From: Bacteroidota bacterium
GTDB taxonomy: Bacteria > Bacteroidota > Bacteroidia > Chitinophagales > Chitinophagaceae
Direction: 5' to 3'
Length of the DNA: 64,000 bases
Assembly (NCBI GenBank): GCA_018266775.1
Contig: JAFDZS010000001.1
Span: forward strand, 186,001-250,000
The position numbers were made by a program, and so were the translations under genes. The notes under the pieces were generated by a model. That model saw nothing but the letters and a program-made list of their open reading frames with translations. It did no database searches and was not told the DNA's origin. Numbering within the stretch: position 1 is the first letter of the stretch; each line of letters begins with the position of its first letter. This document shows, piece after piece, positions 42,420 through 51,720 of this stretch.

Positions 42420-43234
42420 GATTGGAAAATACCCCAATCAGGTTTAGCTTCTGCGATTGCAGCATTTTTATGTTTGGCTTCCAATAATTGTAGAAATTTA
42501 ATTGTCGCTGTCATATTGGTAAAAATTAATACACTCTCATCATAATTCAAAACAGGATTGTCGTGGGCGAAACTTTTATTATTACGAATATCATTAAATG
42601 CTTGAATTACTTGAAACGAGTATTGAATTATTTTTTCAGCCATTTCAGATTCAATAAATCCTTTGTTCTTTATTTCTTTAATATACTTCCCGTATAAGGC
42701 ATTCACTGTCTCTTCTTTAGAATAATTCACACTATGGCTATCGCATAATTCCTTTAGGAATTTGATGGCGAAAACATGAAGCCTATCCAAAGCAGCTTCC
42801 GGTTCATTTTTTTCAATACTCTCCTTTATAAGTTTGGCTAACTGATGAAAATCTTTGTCCTCGTTGTTAGCTTGTATGGCATCTATATGCGGTACTATAC
42901 TCTCACTTAGTAAACGTTCTGAGATCTTGTGAAATTCTTCAAAAAGCTGGGTATTAATACTCCGTTCTGTTCGTGCGTGTTCACTTAAATTCAATTCATA
43001 AAGACTTTTGAAAAGTTTTCCGACGGTATAGTCAGATTCAATCTTGATAAATTGCCTTAAACGGTTTGCTTTTGACGTCCCTTGGGTTTTATATTTTTCG
43101 TCATTAATATCTAAATTAACCGCATCCCCGACAAAATTCGCAATCGTCCTATCTGAGAAGCTAAGTACATATCCACCTCCCATTTCTAGGAATTGTTCTG
43201 TAGTTTTAGTCTCATTATAAGAGAGTTTTGCCAT
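42416..43234 (-). CDS. HEPN-domain abortive-infection-like protein (AbiC-like)
   Basis: About 272 aa from an ATG at 43234 preceded by AGGAAA. The N-terminal region ([32 protein letters not shown]) matches a recurrent N-terminal module of abortive-infection families. The C-terminal part is HEPN with [18 protein letters not shown], that is R217-x6-H224. It resembles Abi_C-type proteins. It is translationally coupled to the TRD/HEPN gene by an ATGA overlap. The pair faces the R-M-S gene, so they may form an effector or a regulatory module of it. Confidence 0.65.
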   Translation of the reverse strand: MAKLSYNETKTTEQFLEMGGGYVLSFSDRTIANFVGDAVNLDINDEKYKTQGTSKANRLRQFIKIESDYTVGKLFKSLYELNLSEHARTERSINTQLFEEFHKISERLLSESIVPHIDAIQANNEDKDFHQLAKLIKESIEKNEPEAALDRLHVFAIKFLKELCDSHSVNYSKEETVNALYGKYIKEIKNKGFIESEMAEKIIQYSFQVIQAFNDIRNNKSFAHDNPVLNYDESVLIFTNMTATIKFLQLLEAKHKNAAIAEAKPDWGIFQS

Positions 43235-43304
43235 TATTTTCCTCAATTAATTGTACTTATAGTATAGGATAGAGGCAAGAATTTTCAACCTTTCACATGA
43301 ACTG

Positions 43305-43325
43305 ACGTGCAAATTGCGTGCAAAT
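43305..43325 (+). repeat. right arm-type site doublet (integrase 1)
   Basis: CGTGCAAATTGCGTGCAAAT (43306-43325) is identical to 9642-9661 near the left end. It lies 44 bp from the attR core. Presence at both ends of the island in the same orientation marks it as an integrase arm site rather than a chance repeat. Confidence 0.65.
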
Positions 43326-43361
43326 GAAAAAGGGTTTCAGAAGTAATCCTCTGAAACCCTT
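43322..43361 (-). terminator. element-supplied terminator for tRNA-Asn
   Basis: AAGGGTTTCAG (43330-43340) and CTGAAACCCTT (43351-43361) form an 11-bp stem with a short T-run (TTTTT) on the minus strand. It lies just downstream of the restored tRNA-Asn and is island DNA, so the element brings its own terminator. Confidence 0.65.
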
Positions 43362-43369
43362 GTCTATCT

Positions 43370-43414
43370 TGCTCCCCCTGCTGGACTTGAACCAGCGACC
43401 CTCTGATTAACAGT
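43370..43414 (-). repeat. attR: 45-bp direct repeat
   Basis: Identical to attL (9491-9535). Here it is part of the intact tRNA-Asn gene, meaning the element replaced the 3' half of the tRNA with its own copy. Confidence 0.9.
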
Positions 43415-43445
43415 CAGATGCTCTAACCAACTGAGCTAAGGAGGA
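43372..43445 (-). tRNA. tRNA-Asn(GTT)
   Basis: A 74-nt minus-strand gene. The acceptor stem is TCCTCCT with AGGGGGA, the anticodon stem TCTGA/TCAGA encloses the loop CTGTTAA (anticodon GTT), and the T-arm GCTGG-TTCAAGT-CCAGC is perfect. CCA is not encoded. Its 3' half is the target of integrase 1 and comes from the inserted element. It is the only intact copy of three related tRNA sequences in the window. Confidence 0.93.
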
Positions 43446-43459
43446 ATATATCTTTCAAT

Positions 43460-43531
43460 TTTTTCCCTGTTTGAACCAGCGTCCCTCCCGACTATCAGTC
43501 GGGATGTGCAAACCAACTGAGCTAAGGAGGA
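43460..43531 (-). pseudogene. decayed tRNA copy with GAT anticodon-like loop
   Basis: The 5' half is nearly identical to tRNA-Asn (TCCTCCTTAGCTCAGTTGGTT). The anticodon arm instead reads CCCGA-CTGATAG-TCGGG, giving anticodon GAT (Ile). The T-arm is damaged (CTGGTTCAAACAGGG, no CCAGC) and the 3' acceptor strand is lost. It is therefore unlikely to work. The hairpin resembles short palindromes that spread in Bacteroidota genomes. Confidence 0.6.
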
Positions 43532-43624
43532 ATTTTAACCGTCATAGTTTTAACGAAGGCGGTTTCCCTTTTTAGGGAGGGCAAAAGTAAGGCATTTTAG
43601 GTTTTGGAAAAAAAATTAGCGCAA

Positions 43625-43987
43625 CTATTTCAACCAGCTTAGCCAATTATTTTCAGCAAAACCAACGAAAATACCGTCGGCCCTTATTTCTATTGGGAAG
43701 GTTTTTAAATAGTACCCTTCTCCGCTGGTATTGCGACCATTTTGCAGGCTGAATTTATAGCGGTGCAGGTGGCAAACAATATTACCCAGCGGGTCTACAT
43801 AACCATTTACCATTGGTGCCCCGGCATGCGGGCATTTTTGTGCGCAGGCGCGTAGTTGTTGCTGATGCATGGCCAAACAAATAGTTTTGCCATGCACTGT
43901 AACTTCAGCCAGGCCATTTTCGCCAAAGGCTATTGCTTCAGGGCTGTCGGCAATTTTATGCCAGGTGTATTTTTTATTTGCTTCCAT
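43625..43987 (-). CDS. Rieske [2Fe-2S] protein
   Basis: A 120-aa Rieske ferredoxin-like protein. The ligand boxes are C52-P-H54-AGAP and C72-HL-H75-RYKF, with the usual spacing of 17 residues. There is no signal peptide or extra domain, so it likely acts as a small electron carrier or oxygenase-linked ferredoxin. It precedes the tRNA-Asn locus and lies 8 bp after hflX on the same strand. Confidence 0.88.
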   Translation of the reverse strand: MEANKKYTWHKIADSPEAIAFGENGLAEVTVHGKTICLAMHQQQLRACAQKCPHAGAPMVNGYVDPLGNIVCHLHRYKFSLQNGRNTSGEGYYLKTFPIEIRADGIFVGFAENNWLSWLK

Positions 43988-43995
43988 AAGCCGGG

Positions 43996-45189
43996 TTAAT
44001 AAAAGAATTCCACTTTGTATGGATAGCGGATACGGTAAGCGTCCCGTACTGCATTTAATATGGTTTGCCGCAGGTTGTCGATATTCATTTTTTCTGTGGC
44101 AGATACAAATACACAGTTGCCCTTGGTTTCATTTTGCCAGCGTTGCTTTAAATCATCCATAATTTCTTTTTTTACCTCATCTTCCAGCCATTGATCAAAA
44201 GCTTCAGTTTCGTATTTATCTGTTTTGTTGAATACAGTAATGGTGGGTTTATCCCCGGCCTTCAATTCGGCTAATGTATGGTTTACCACGGCAATCTGTT
44301 CTTCATATTGCGGGTGCGAAAGGTCCACCACATGCAGCAGTACATCTGCTTCCCGTACTTCGTCCAGTGTACTTTTAAAACTTTCCACCAGGTGATGTGG
44401 TAATTTCCGGATGAACCCCACTGTATCACTCAATAAAAACGGGGTTTGTTCAAATACCACTTTGCGTGTTGTGGTGTCCAGTGTGGCAAACAATTTATTT
44501 TCTGCAAACACTTCGCTTTTGCTCAGTAATGTCATCAGGGTGGATTTTCCTACGTTGGTATATCCCACCAGCGCTACCCTTATAAATTCACCACGGTCTT
44601 TACGCTGTGTAAAAGCCTGTTTATCAATTTCGGTTAGCCGTTTACGTAATAGGCTGATTTTGTCTTTCACGATACGCCTGTCGGTTTCAATTTCTGTTTC
44701 ACCGGGCCCTCTTGTACCCACACCGCCGCCCTGGCGTTCCAGGTGTTTCCACATTCCTTTCAGCCGTGGAAGAATGTATTGGTATTGTGCCAGCTCCACC
44801 TGCGTTTTGGCCTGTGCGGTTTTGGCCCGGCCTGCAAAAATATCCAGTATCAAATCGCTGCGGTCGATGGTTTTAACCTGCAGTTCTTTTTCTATATTTT
44901 GTATTTGAGACCCGGTGAGTTCATCATCAAAAATCACTACATTAATATTTCCCTTCAAGCCAATATATTGCTTGATCTCTTCCAGTTTTCCTTTGCCTAC
45001 AAATGTTTTACTGTCAGGGTGCGGCAGTTTTTGCGTAAAGCGTTTCACTGCTTTTGCGCCGGCTGTTTCTGCTAAAAAAGCCAGTTCATCCAGGTATTCA
45101 TTCACCTGTATTTCGGTTTGTTCTTTGTATACCAACCCTACTAAAACGGCGTGTTCTTCCTGTGTGAATAATTGTTTTTTTTCTATCAA
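43996..45189 (-). CDS. hflX: GTPase HflX
   Basis: A 397-aa ribosome-associated GTPase. The N-terminal domain ends in LDIFAGRAKTAQAKTQVELAQYQY, followed by RLKGMWKHLERQGGGVGTRGPGETEIETDRR, the HflX signature. The G-domain shows VALVGYTNVGKSTL (G1, about 205-218), FVSDTVGFIRKLP-like LLSDTVGFI (G3) and NKTDK (G4). HflX helps rescue or split stalled ribosomes. The start MIEKKQLFTQEEHA is the first ATG of the frame. It lies upstream of the Rieske gene, 8 bp apart. Confidence 0.95.
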   Translation of the reverse strand: MIEKKQLFTQEEHAVLVGLVYKEQTEIQVNEYLDELAFLAETAGAKAVKRFTQKLPHPDSKTFVGKGKLEEIKQYIGLKGNINVVIFDDELTGSQIQNIEKELQVKTIDRSDLILDIFAGRAKTAQAKTQVELAQYQYILPRLKGMWKHLERQGGGVGTRGPGETEIETDRRIVKDKISLLRKRLTEIDKQAFTQRKDRGEFIRVALVGYTNVGKSTLMTLLSKSEVFAENKLFATLDTTTRKVVFEQTPFLLSDTVGFIRKLPHHLVESFKSTLDEVREADVLLHVVDLSHPQYEEQIAVVNHTLAELKAGDKPTITVFNKTDKYETEAFDQWLEDEVKKEIMDDLKQRWQNETKGNCVFVSATEKMNIDNLRQTILNAVRDAYRIRYPYKVEFFY

Positions 45190-45365
45190 AATTGATGTCT
45201 TTTATTTTTTGAGCAATGTCTCCATTTAGAAAACTGTCAGGTTAAATTTATCGAAACCGGCCTGTCAAAAAATAACCCGCCTTCACTAAACCCAGGCAGA
45301 CAATTTTCATTGTTGTAACGGTTTTAACTGAAACAAAATCGCTTTTTTAGGTTGATTCAGTTACT

Positions 45366-45400
45366 GCAAAAATAAAGCGTCCTGCACTGGCAAGACGCTT
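45366..45400 (-). terminator. intrinsic terminator of the SurA-like gene
   Basis: AAGCGTC (45375-45381) and GACGCTT (45394-45400) form a 7-bp stem. On the minus strand it is followed by TTATTTTTG. It lies about 20 bp after the stop codon. Confidence 0.75.
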
Positions 45401-45420
45401 CTTATTCAGTTTATCTTTTT

Positions 45421-46812
45421 TTAGTTTTTAGCGGGAGCAGATGCTGTAGCTGACGATTCTGCCCATTTTTTTAATTCGGGGCAACCCATATAATCTTTAT
45501 CGATCATGATGTAATAAGTGGGGATTTTTTTGGCAAACCAAACATCCAGCGCATCATTCTTTTTATCTTCCAGTGCACGGGTGGCTATCCTGTTGTAATC
45601 ATCTTTCATGTTTTCGCGGTGTGGCTCTGTTTTACTTTTCAGGTACACTATACGCACGCCCTGCTTGCCGCTTTCATCTGTAAACTCAACGGGTTGAGAA
45701 TACTGGCCTACCTTAAGGTCTTTCAGCATCACCACTAAATCTTTATCCAGTTGATCGATGGTGAGGAAACTGCCGTTAGGGCCCTGCTTCATACCACCGG
45801 TAAATTTGCTTTCATCATCGTTGCTGTACCGGCTTACCGCTTCACCAAACTGCATGGTACCAGCCATTAACTTTGACCTTACAGAGTCAAGCCTGTCCTG
45901 GGTTTCTTTGATCTCAATTTTAGTTACCTGCGGAATTTTAAGAATATGCCTTACAATAGCATCATCGCCGGAGCGGCTTACCATTTGTATAATATGATAC
46001 CCAAATTTGGATTTGAATGGTGCAGATATCTGTCCTTCTTTTAAAGAAAATGCTTTAGACAACCAGGTGGGATCTAAATTCTTTTGGCTGCGGTTGATCT
46101 CGTACTGCCCGCATTTATCCTTACTTCCGGGATCTTCAGAATTATTGGCAGCAAGTAAACAGAAATCTTTCTTTTTCGTTTCAATCTGTTCTTTATATTC
46201 TTTCAGTTGCTCCTGTGCATATTCTTCTGCTTCGCGACTGGCTTTGGGGTAAATTACAATTTGCCCTACTTCCACTTCTGTTTCGTATAAGGGTAAACTG
46301 TCGGTAGGTATTTTATTGAAATATTCCTGTACTTCTTTTGGTGTGATGCGGATGTCTTCTACAATTTTATTACGCATGGCCTGGGATAATTTCTGTTCCC
46401 GGATGCCCTGCTTAAAATCTTCTTTTAACTGGTACACTGATTTGCCGGCTATTCTTTCCAGTTCATCTTTTGAACCAAACTGGTTGATGTAGTTACGGAT
46501 GCGGTTATCAATATCCGTTTCAATTTCATCATCTGTTATAGGCAATGAGTCTTTTTCTGCCTGTAATACCAATGCTTTAATGCCCATGGCTTGTTCAAAA
46601 GTGAGGCAAAAAGCATTAGGGGGCACTTCCACTCCCTGGCGCTGCATATCGGCAATACTGTTTTCAATATCGCTTTTCAATACAATCTTATCGCCTACCA
46701 CCCCAATGATCTTATCAGCAATAACCCTTTTTGCCCCACCTGCCGGTGGTTGCGCTGTTGCTGCTGTAAGTATAAAGATGAATGCGATGAGAATAGCGTA
46801 GTTTTTCTTCAT
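45421..46812 (-). CDS. SurA-like periplasmic peptidyl-prolyl isomerase
   Basis: About 463 aa from MKKNYAILIAFIF; the first Met is at 46821 but this start gives a better signal peptide (cleavage near TAQP). An N-terminal SurA-type helical domain is followed by two parvulin (PPIC) domains, as shown by ISAPFKSKFGYHIIQMVSR and the second VGQYSQPVEFTDESGKQGVRIVYL. It should help fold outer-membrane proteins. A -7 box lies just upstream. Confidence 0.85.
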   Translation of the reverse strand: MKKNYAILIAFIFILTAATAQPPAGGAKRVIADKIIGVVGDKIVLKSDIENSIADMQRQGVEVPPNAFCLTFEQAMGIKALVLQAEKDSLPITDDEIETDIDNRIRNYINQFGSKDELERIAGKSVYQLKEDFKQGIREQKLSQAMRNKIVEDIRITPKEVQEYFNKIPTDSLPLYETEVEVGQIVIYPKASREAEEYAQEQLKEYKEQIETKKKDFCLLAANNSEDPGSKDKCGQYEINRSQKNLDPTWLSKAFSLKEGQISAPFKSKFGYHIIQMVSRSGDDAIVRHILKIPQVTKIEIKETQDRLDSVRSKLMAGTMQFGEAVSRYSNDDESKFTGGMKQGPNGSFLTIDQLDKDLVVMLKDLKVGQYSQPVEFTDESGKQGVRIVYLKSKTEPHRENMKDDYNRIATRALEDKKNDALDVWFAKKIPTYYIMIDKDYMGCPELKKWAESSATASAPAKN

Positions 46813-46829
46813 AAGTCTCATTATATCTT

Positions 46830-46837
46830 CAAAAGTA
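46830..46837 (-). promoter_or_regulatory. candidate -7 box of the SurA-like gene
   Basis: On the minus strand TACTTTTG matches TAnnTTTG and lies 17 bases before the ATG. It overlaps the left arm of the infB terminator hairpin, so promoter and terminator are compacted together. Confidence 0.45.
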
Positions 46838-46864
46838 AGGAGCCTTTTAAAATCAGGCTCCTTA
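46836..46864 (-). terminator. hairpin after infB
   Basis: TAAGGAGCC (46836-46844) and GGCTCCTTA (46856-46864) form a perfect 9-bp stem located 64 bp past the infB stop. The T-run (CTTTTG) is short. It probably ends the rimP-nusA-infB operon. Confidence 0.65.
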
Positions 46865-46927
46865 GTGCGTTTTATTTAACAAATGTTTGTTCGAACAGGC
46901 TGAAAGCAGTCAGCTGGCTGCTTTTCA

Positions 46928-49816
46928 TTAAAGGGTTCGTTTTACTTCAACCTCTTCAAAGGCTTCCACAATGTCGCCCACTTTAATATCGTTGTAGTTT
47001 TTAATAGTTAAACCACACTCCATATTACTGGTTACTTCTTTGGCATCATCCCTGAAGCGTTTCAGGCTCTGCAGTTCGCCGGTAAAGATTACAATGCCAT
47101 CGCGGATGAGGCGTATCCTGCTGTTGCGGGCAATTTTTCCTTCCAGTACATAACATCCCGCAACGGTGGCTTTATCAAAACGATAGGTTTCCCTGATTTC
47201 CACGTTGGCCAATATTTTTTCTTCCACAGTGGGTTCAAGCATACCTTCCATAGCGCTCTTGATTTCTTCAATAGCGTTATAAATAATAGAGTACAGTTTG
47301 ATCTGGATGGCTTCGCTTTCGGCAAGGCGAGCTGCCTGCATGGATGGGCGCACATTAAAGCCAATGATGATAGCATCTGATGCGTTGGCCAGGGTAACAT
47401 CGCTTTCGCTGATGGCACCCACGCCTTTATGGATCACCCTTACCACAATTTCCTCAGTACTTAATTTTTGTAAGCTGTCGCTCAACGCTTCCACTGAACC
47501 ATCCACATCACCTTTAATGATCACGTTCAGTTCTTTAAAGTTTCCTAATGCCAAACGACGGCCAATTTCATCCAGTGTAATGTGTTTCTTCGCACGTATA
47601 CCCTGTTCACGTAAAATCTGCCCGCGTTTGTACGCAATTTCCCTTGCTTCGGCCTCATCGTAAAATACTTTAAACGTTTCACCGGCTTGTGGCGCACCGT
47701 TCAACCCTAATATTAATACCGGGGTTGATGGTGGTGCGGTTTCACTGCGCTGGTTACGTTCGTTATACATGGCTTTTACTTTACCAAAGTACTGTCCGGA
47801 TACGATCATGTCGCCCTGTTGCAGGGTTCCGTTTTGTACCAGTATGGTGGCCACATATCCACGGCCTTTATCCAGCGATGCTTCAATGACTGTGCCGCTG
47901 CCGCCTTTATCCGGGTTGGCTTTTAATTCCAGTATATCTGTTTCGAGCAATATTTTTTCCAGTAGCAGGTCAACATTCAATCCTTTTTTAGCACTGATCT
48001 CCTGGCTTTGGTATTTACCGCCCCAGCTTTCTACTAATATATTCATGCCGGCCAGTTGCTCCTTAATTTTTTCAGGATTGGCACCGTCTTTATCAATTTT
48101 ATTGATGGCAAAGATCATTGGTACATTGGCTGCCTGTGCATGGGAGATGGCTTCTTTTGTTTGGGGCATCACCGCATCATCTGCCGCTACAACAATTACC
48201 GCAATATCGGTTACTTTGGCACCGCGGGCCCTCATCGCAGTAAATGCTTCGTGACCGGGTGTATCCAGGAAAGTGATGTTGCGGCCATTGGGTAAGGTAA
48301 CTTCGTATGCACCTATATGTTGGGTGATACCACCGGCTTCACCCGCAATTACGTTGGTATTGCGGATATAGTCCAGCAACGATGTTTTACCATGGTCTAC
48401 GTGGCCCATGATGGTCACAATTGGCGCCCTTGGTTTTAAGTCATCTTCAAGATCCACTTCTTCTTCTGTTTCCAGTTCAGCGGCATCATCTACGCCTATA
48501 AATTCCACATCATAACCAAATTCGCTGGCCACCAGTTCAATAACATCAGCCTCTAAACGCTGGTTGATGGATACCATGATGCCGAGGCTCATACATTTGC
48601 TGATCACATCTGCAAAGCTCACATCCATCAGGTTGGCCAGTTCACTTACCGATACAAATTCAGTAACCTGCAGTTTGTTGGATTCTTCTGCATTTCCGCT
48701 GTGTTCTGCCTGTTCATCTCTTTTTGCTTTCCTGTATTTGGCTTTAAGGCTTTTGCCCCTGCCGCCGGCACCGGCCAGTTTGGCCTGTGTTTCTCTCAGT
48801 TTATCCTGAATTTCTTTAGCGTCTATTACTTTTTCTTCCCTGCGGGTATCGCGGTTATCCCTTGCGCCGCCTTTGTGATGGTGGCCCCTGTTATGCTGAT
48901 GATGCCCGCCTCCGCCCTGGCCCTGCTGCGGCCTGCGGTTCTGGTTATTGCCATGTTGGCCTCCGCCCTGTTGAGGACCGCGTTGCTGCGGTTGCCCGGT
49001 GCCGGTACCCTGCCCCTGTTGTTGCTGCGGCGATCCTTTTTTATCAATAGGAATACGCTTGCGTTTGCGTTTATCATCCAGGTCTCTTTTGGGCCTGGTA
49101 TCGCTGTCAACAGGTAATTCAATTTTTCCAAGAATTTTAGGGCCGGTCAGTTTATCTGCCTGTATATTTTCAATTACCGGCGGTGCGGCTTCTGCCGGCA
49201 CTTCCGGTGCCTGTGCAACAGGTGGTATTTCTTTTACCGGTTCAACGGGTGCTGTTGGTTTTTTATCTTTTTTGGGTGCTGGTGCTTCGGCTGCTTCTTC
49301 TTTTGGTGCTTCGGTTTCTTTTTTCTTGGCTGTTTTCTTTGGCCTGGTTGATGAGTCTATGGCATCCAGGTCTATCTTATGCAGTACTTTGGGTGCTTCA
49401 ATTTCCGGTGCTTCAATTTTTGTTACTGATGAAGCGGCCTGTGGTTCTTCCGGTTTTTCAACCGGCGCCGGGGGAGTCACTACCACGGGTTCAACTGGTT
49501 TAACCGGTTCTGCCGGTTTTTCTTCCTTGGGTTTTGCTGTTTCTTTTTTCTTGAACGACAAATCCTCTTCATCTTTTTTCTTCTTTAATTCAGCCGATCC
49601 TTTGGTCAATTCCACCTGCTCAGCTTTTTGTTTGGCCGCTTTATCCTGCTGGAATTCTGATTGCAGCACACGGTACATGGGTTCCGTAAGTTTAGAAGTA
49701 GGCTTTAATTCATCGCTACTAAACCCTTTGGACATAAGAAAATCTACCAGGGTAGACGTACCTATGTTAAACTCTTTGGCCGCAGCCATCAACCTTGGTG
49801 TATTTAATTCTGACAT
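46928..49816 (-). CDS. infB: translation initiation factor IF-2
   Basis: A 962-aa IF-2 that brings initiator tRNA to the 30S subunit. The N-terminal third is low complexity: Pro/Glu/Ala/Lys-rich (about 70-230), then a Gln/Gly/His-rich stretch (about 265-320). The GTPase domain starts with the G1 motif [12 protein letters not shown] (about 470-480), DTPGHEAF (G3) and NKIDKD (G4), followed by domains II-IV. The operon order rimP-nusA-infB is the standard one. The Gly/Gln/His-rich tract is a notable oddity compared with enterobacterial IF-2. Confidence 0.97.
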   Translation of the reverse strand: MSELNTPRLMAAAKEFNIGTSTLVDFLMSKGFSSDELKPTSKLTEPMYRVLQSEFQQDKAAKQKAEQVELTKGSAELKKKKDEEDLSFKKKETAKPKEEKPAEPVKPVEPVVVTPPAPVEKPEEPQAASSVTKIEAPEIEAPKVLHKIDLDAIDSSTRPKKTAKKKETEAPKEEAAEAPAPKKDKKPTAPVEPVKEIPPVAQAPEVPAEAAPPVIENIQADKLTGPKILGKIELPVDSDTRPKRDLDDKRKRKRIPIDKKGSPQQQQGQGTGTGQPQQRGPQQGGGQHGNNQNRRPQQGQGGGGHHQHNRGHHHKGGARDNRDTRREEKVIDAKEIQDKLRETQAKLAGAGGRGKSLKAKYRKAKRDEQAEHSGNAEESNKLQVTEFVSVSELANLMDVSFADVISKCMSLGIMVSINQRLEADVIELVASEFGYDVEFIGVDDAAELETEEEVDLEDDLKPRAPIVTIMGHVDHGKTSLLDYIRNTNVIAGEAGGITQHIGAYEVTLPNGRNITFLDTPGHEAFTAMRARGAKVTDIAVIVVAADDAVMPQTKEAISHAQAANVPMIFAINKIDKDGANPEKIKEQLAGMNILVESWGGKYQSQEISAKKGLNVDLLLEKILLETDILELKANPDKGGSGTVIEASLDKGRGYVATILVQNGTLQQGDMIVSGQYFGKVKAMYNERNQRSETAPPSTPVLILGLNGAPQAGETFKVFYDEAEAREIAYKRGQILREQGIRAKKHITLDEIGRRLALGNFKELNVIIKGDVDGSVEALSDSLQKLSTEEIVVRVIHKGVGAISESDVTLANASDAIIIGFNVRPSMQAARLAESEAIQIKLYSIIYNAIEEIKSAMEGMLEPTVEEKILANVEIRETYRFDKATVAGCYVLEGKIARNSRIRLIRDGIVIFTGELQSLKRFRDDAKEVTSNMECGLTIKNYNDIKVGDIVEAFEEVEVKRTL

Positions 49817-49948
49817 TAGTTTGTTTTATTCTGCTTTTTTTTCACCGCTCATGGCTGTTGGTTCATAGTTCATGGTTAACATGCGGCAGATTTGGCTGTA
49901 GCGCCACTGCTATGAACCATCAGCTATGAACAATAAACCATCAACTGT

Positions 49949-51199
49949 TTATTCTTTACTGAATTCTTCTTTTAATATCCTTCTTACATCTGTTATCGTT
50001 TCTTTTTCAAGGTCTGTTCTTCTTTCCAGTTCTTCAGGGCTCAGGTCCAGAACAGAACGGGCTGTATCACAACCGATCTTTTTGAACGCGTCAATGATCC
50101 ATGGTTCAATTTCATCCGCAAATTCATCCAGGTCAATATCAAATTCTTCTTCTTCGCCTTCGTTATCGCGGAATACATCTATTTCAAATCCTGTTAATTC
50201 GCAGGCCAGTTTAATATTTACACCCCTTCTTCCAATAGCCAGGGAAACCTGGTCTGGTTTCAGGTACACGTTGGCGTGTTTACCTTCCATATCCACATCC
50301 ATGCTGGTGATTTTTGCGGGGGTTAATGAACGCTGAATAAGCAGTTGTGTATTAGCCGTCCAGTTAATTACGTCAATATTTTCGTTCTTCAACTCTCTTA
50401 CAATACCATGAATGCGGCTTCCTTTCATACCCACGCAGGCGCCCACCGGATCGATCCTGTCATCGTAACTTTCAACGGCCACTTTTGCTCTTTCTCCCGG
50501 GTCACGTACTATTTTCTTCACTACAATCAAACCATCAAATATTTCCGGTACTTCTATTTCCAGTAATTTTTCCAGGAAGGATGGGCTGGTTCTTGAAATG
50601 ATGATCACGGCCTGGTTATTCTTCAGTTCAACCTTTTTTACTACGCCTCTTACAGTTTCTCCTTTTTTGAAATAATCGCTGGGTATTTGTTCAGATTTGG
50701 GCAGCAGCATTTCGTTGCCTTCTTCATCCAGCAGCAGCACTTCTTTTTTCCATACCTGGTATACTTCTCCGCTTACAATTTCACCCACACGGTCTTCGTA
50801 TTTCTTAATAAGAATATTTTTCTTCAGGTCGTTGATACGTGCGGCGAGGGTTTGTTTACCGGCAAGGATGGCGCGGCGGCCAAATTCCTTCTGGATGTCC
50901 ACTTCCTCGTACAACTCTTCACCCACCTGGTAATCGGGTTCTATTTTAATGGCGTCTTTATATTCAATTTCGGTGAGTGTATTGTACAAATCATCGTCTT
51001 CTACAATGGTACGGCGACGGAAGATCTCAAGGTCACCTTTCTGGTCGTTTACGATAACGTCAAAGCATTCGTCGCTGCCGTATTTCTTACGGATGAGTGT
51101 TTTAAACACATCTTCCATTACTTTCATCAACGTAGGACGATCAATGTTTTCTGCATCTTTGAACTCCTGGAAAGAGTCGATCAGATTTATACTTGCCAT
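49949..51199 (-). CDS. nusA: transcription termination/antitermination factor NusA
   Basis: About 416 aa from MASINLIDSFQEFK, an ATG preceded by a GAGGAAT ribosome-binding site. Domains in order are the N-terminal RNAP-binding region, S1 (about 130-200), and two KH domains (GACVGMKGSRIHGIVRELKNENIDV; SLAIGRRGVNIKLACELTGFEIDV). A C-terminal segment follows with the short EEFDIDLDEFADEIEPWI acid-rich part. NusA binds RNA polymerase and nascent RNA. It is coupled to infB downstream and rimP upstream. Confidence 0.95.
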   Translation of the reverse strand: MASINLIDSFQEFKDAENIDRPTLMKVMEDVFKTLIRKKYGSDECFDVIVNDQKGDLEIFRRRTIVEDDDLYNTLTEIEYKDAIKIEPDYQVGEELYEEVDIQKEFGRRAILAGKQTLAARINDLKKNILIKKYEDRVGEIVSGEVYQVWKKEVLLLDEEGNEMLLPKSEQIPSDYFKKGETVRGVVKKVELKNNQAVIIISRTSPSFLEKLLEIEVPEIFDGLIVVKKIVRDPGERAKVAVESYDDRIDPVGACVGMKGSRIHGIVRELKNENIDVINWTANTQLLIQRSLTPAKITSMDVDMEGKHANVYLKPDQVSLAIGRRGVNIKLACELTGFEIDVFRDNEGEEEEFDIDLDEFADEIEPWIIDAFKKIGCDTARSVLDLSPEELERRTDLEKETITDVRRILKEEFSKE

Positions 51200-51255
51200 A
51201 TTCCTCACCGGCTTACTTGTTTCGACCCAGCCGGTATGGGGTTTTGTTTATTTAA

Positions 51256-51720
51256 TTAAAATTTAATCAACACTTTGGTTTGTTTAATATCGCTGAAAGC
51301 GATCACAGGGTTTGCTGTTACTGCTTTTTTCCCTTTTCCTGTTGTTTGCTCCAGTGTTATAGTGTCTTCAGTTACATCTTTTAAAATACCTTCTTTATGG
51401 GAGTCATCAAGCATAGTGATCTCAACGTTCCTGCCGGTATTCTTTTTATACTGCCTCAATAACTTCAACGGTTCATCCACGCCGGGGCTGGATACTTCTA
51501 AAGAAAAATCACCATCAGGATACAAACCCGTTTCCTCTATCTTTTTGTACAACGCCCTGTTGATTTTGATGCATTTTTCAATAGCCAGTCCGCTGTCTGC
51601 ATCCAGGTACACTTTAAAGTTATTGGTAGGTTTTATTTTAATGCCCACCAGGAAAATATCGCTGTCCAGTAAAGGCGTAACCAGGTTTTCTATTGTTTGT
51701 ATTGCTGTATCGGCTGTCAT
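51256..51720 (-). CDS. rimP: ribosome maturation factor RimP
   Basis: About 154 aa from MTADTAIQTIENLV; the frame is open 93 bp upstream but the preferred start matches the family. The N-terminal domain (DIFLVGIKIKPTNNFKVYLDAD, INRALYKKIEE) and the SPGVDEPLK motif with C-terminal Sm-like fold are visible. RimP is needed for 30S maturation. It is the first gene of the rimP-nusA-infB operon. Confidence 0.93.
   Translation of the reverse strand: MTADTAIQTIENLVTPLLDSDIFLVGIKIKPTNNFKVYLDADSGLAIEKCIKINRALYKKIEETGLYPDGDFSLEVSSPGVDEPLKLLRQYKKNTGRNVEITMLDDSHKEGILKDVTEDTITLEQTTGKGKKAVTANPVIAFSDIKQTKVLIKF

Larger units (their letters stand above)
9491..43414. mobile_element. tRNA-Asn-integrated mobilisable genomic island
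   Basis: The segment of about 33.9 kb is bounded by the 45-bp tRNA-Asn repeat. A tyrosine integrase lies next to attL, and the same 20-bp arm-site doublet occurs inside both ends. Contents are a defence-like block, a mobilisation block (MobA/MobC, VirD4-like coupling protein, MobF relaxase, ArdC, primase, excisionase, second integrase) and a restriction/HEPN block. Housekeeping genes flank it on both sides. No VirB/Tra mating-pore genes are visible, so it probably needs a helper conjugative element. Confidence 0.85.

Noticed and set aside
43460-43531. Functional tRNA-Ile(GAT)
   Set aside because: The T-arm lacks its 3' strand and the acceptor stem is not closed, so a functional tRNA is unlikely.
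48999-49868. Long plus-strand open frame opposite infB (289 codons)
   Set aside because: It mirrors the Pro/Ala/Glu/Lys-rich low-complexity part of infB and gives a Ser/Gly/Ala-rich pseudo-protein; infB is the real gene.
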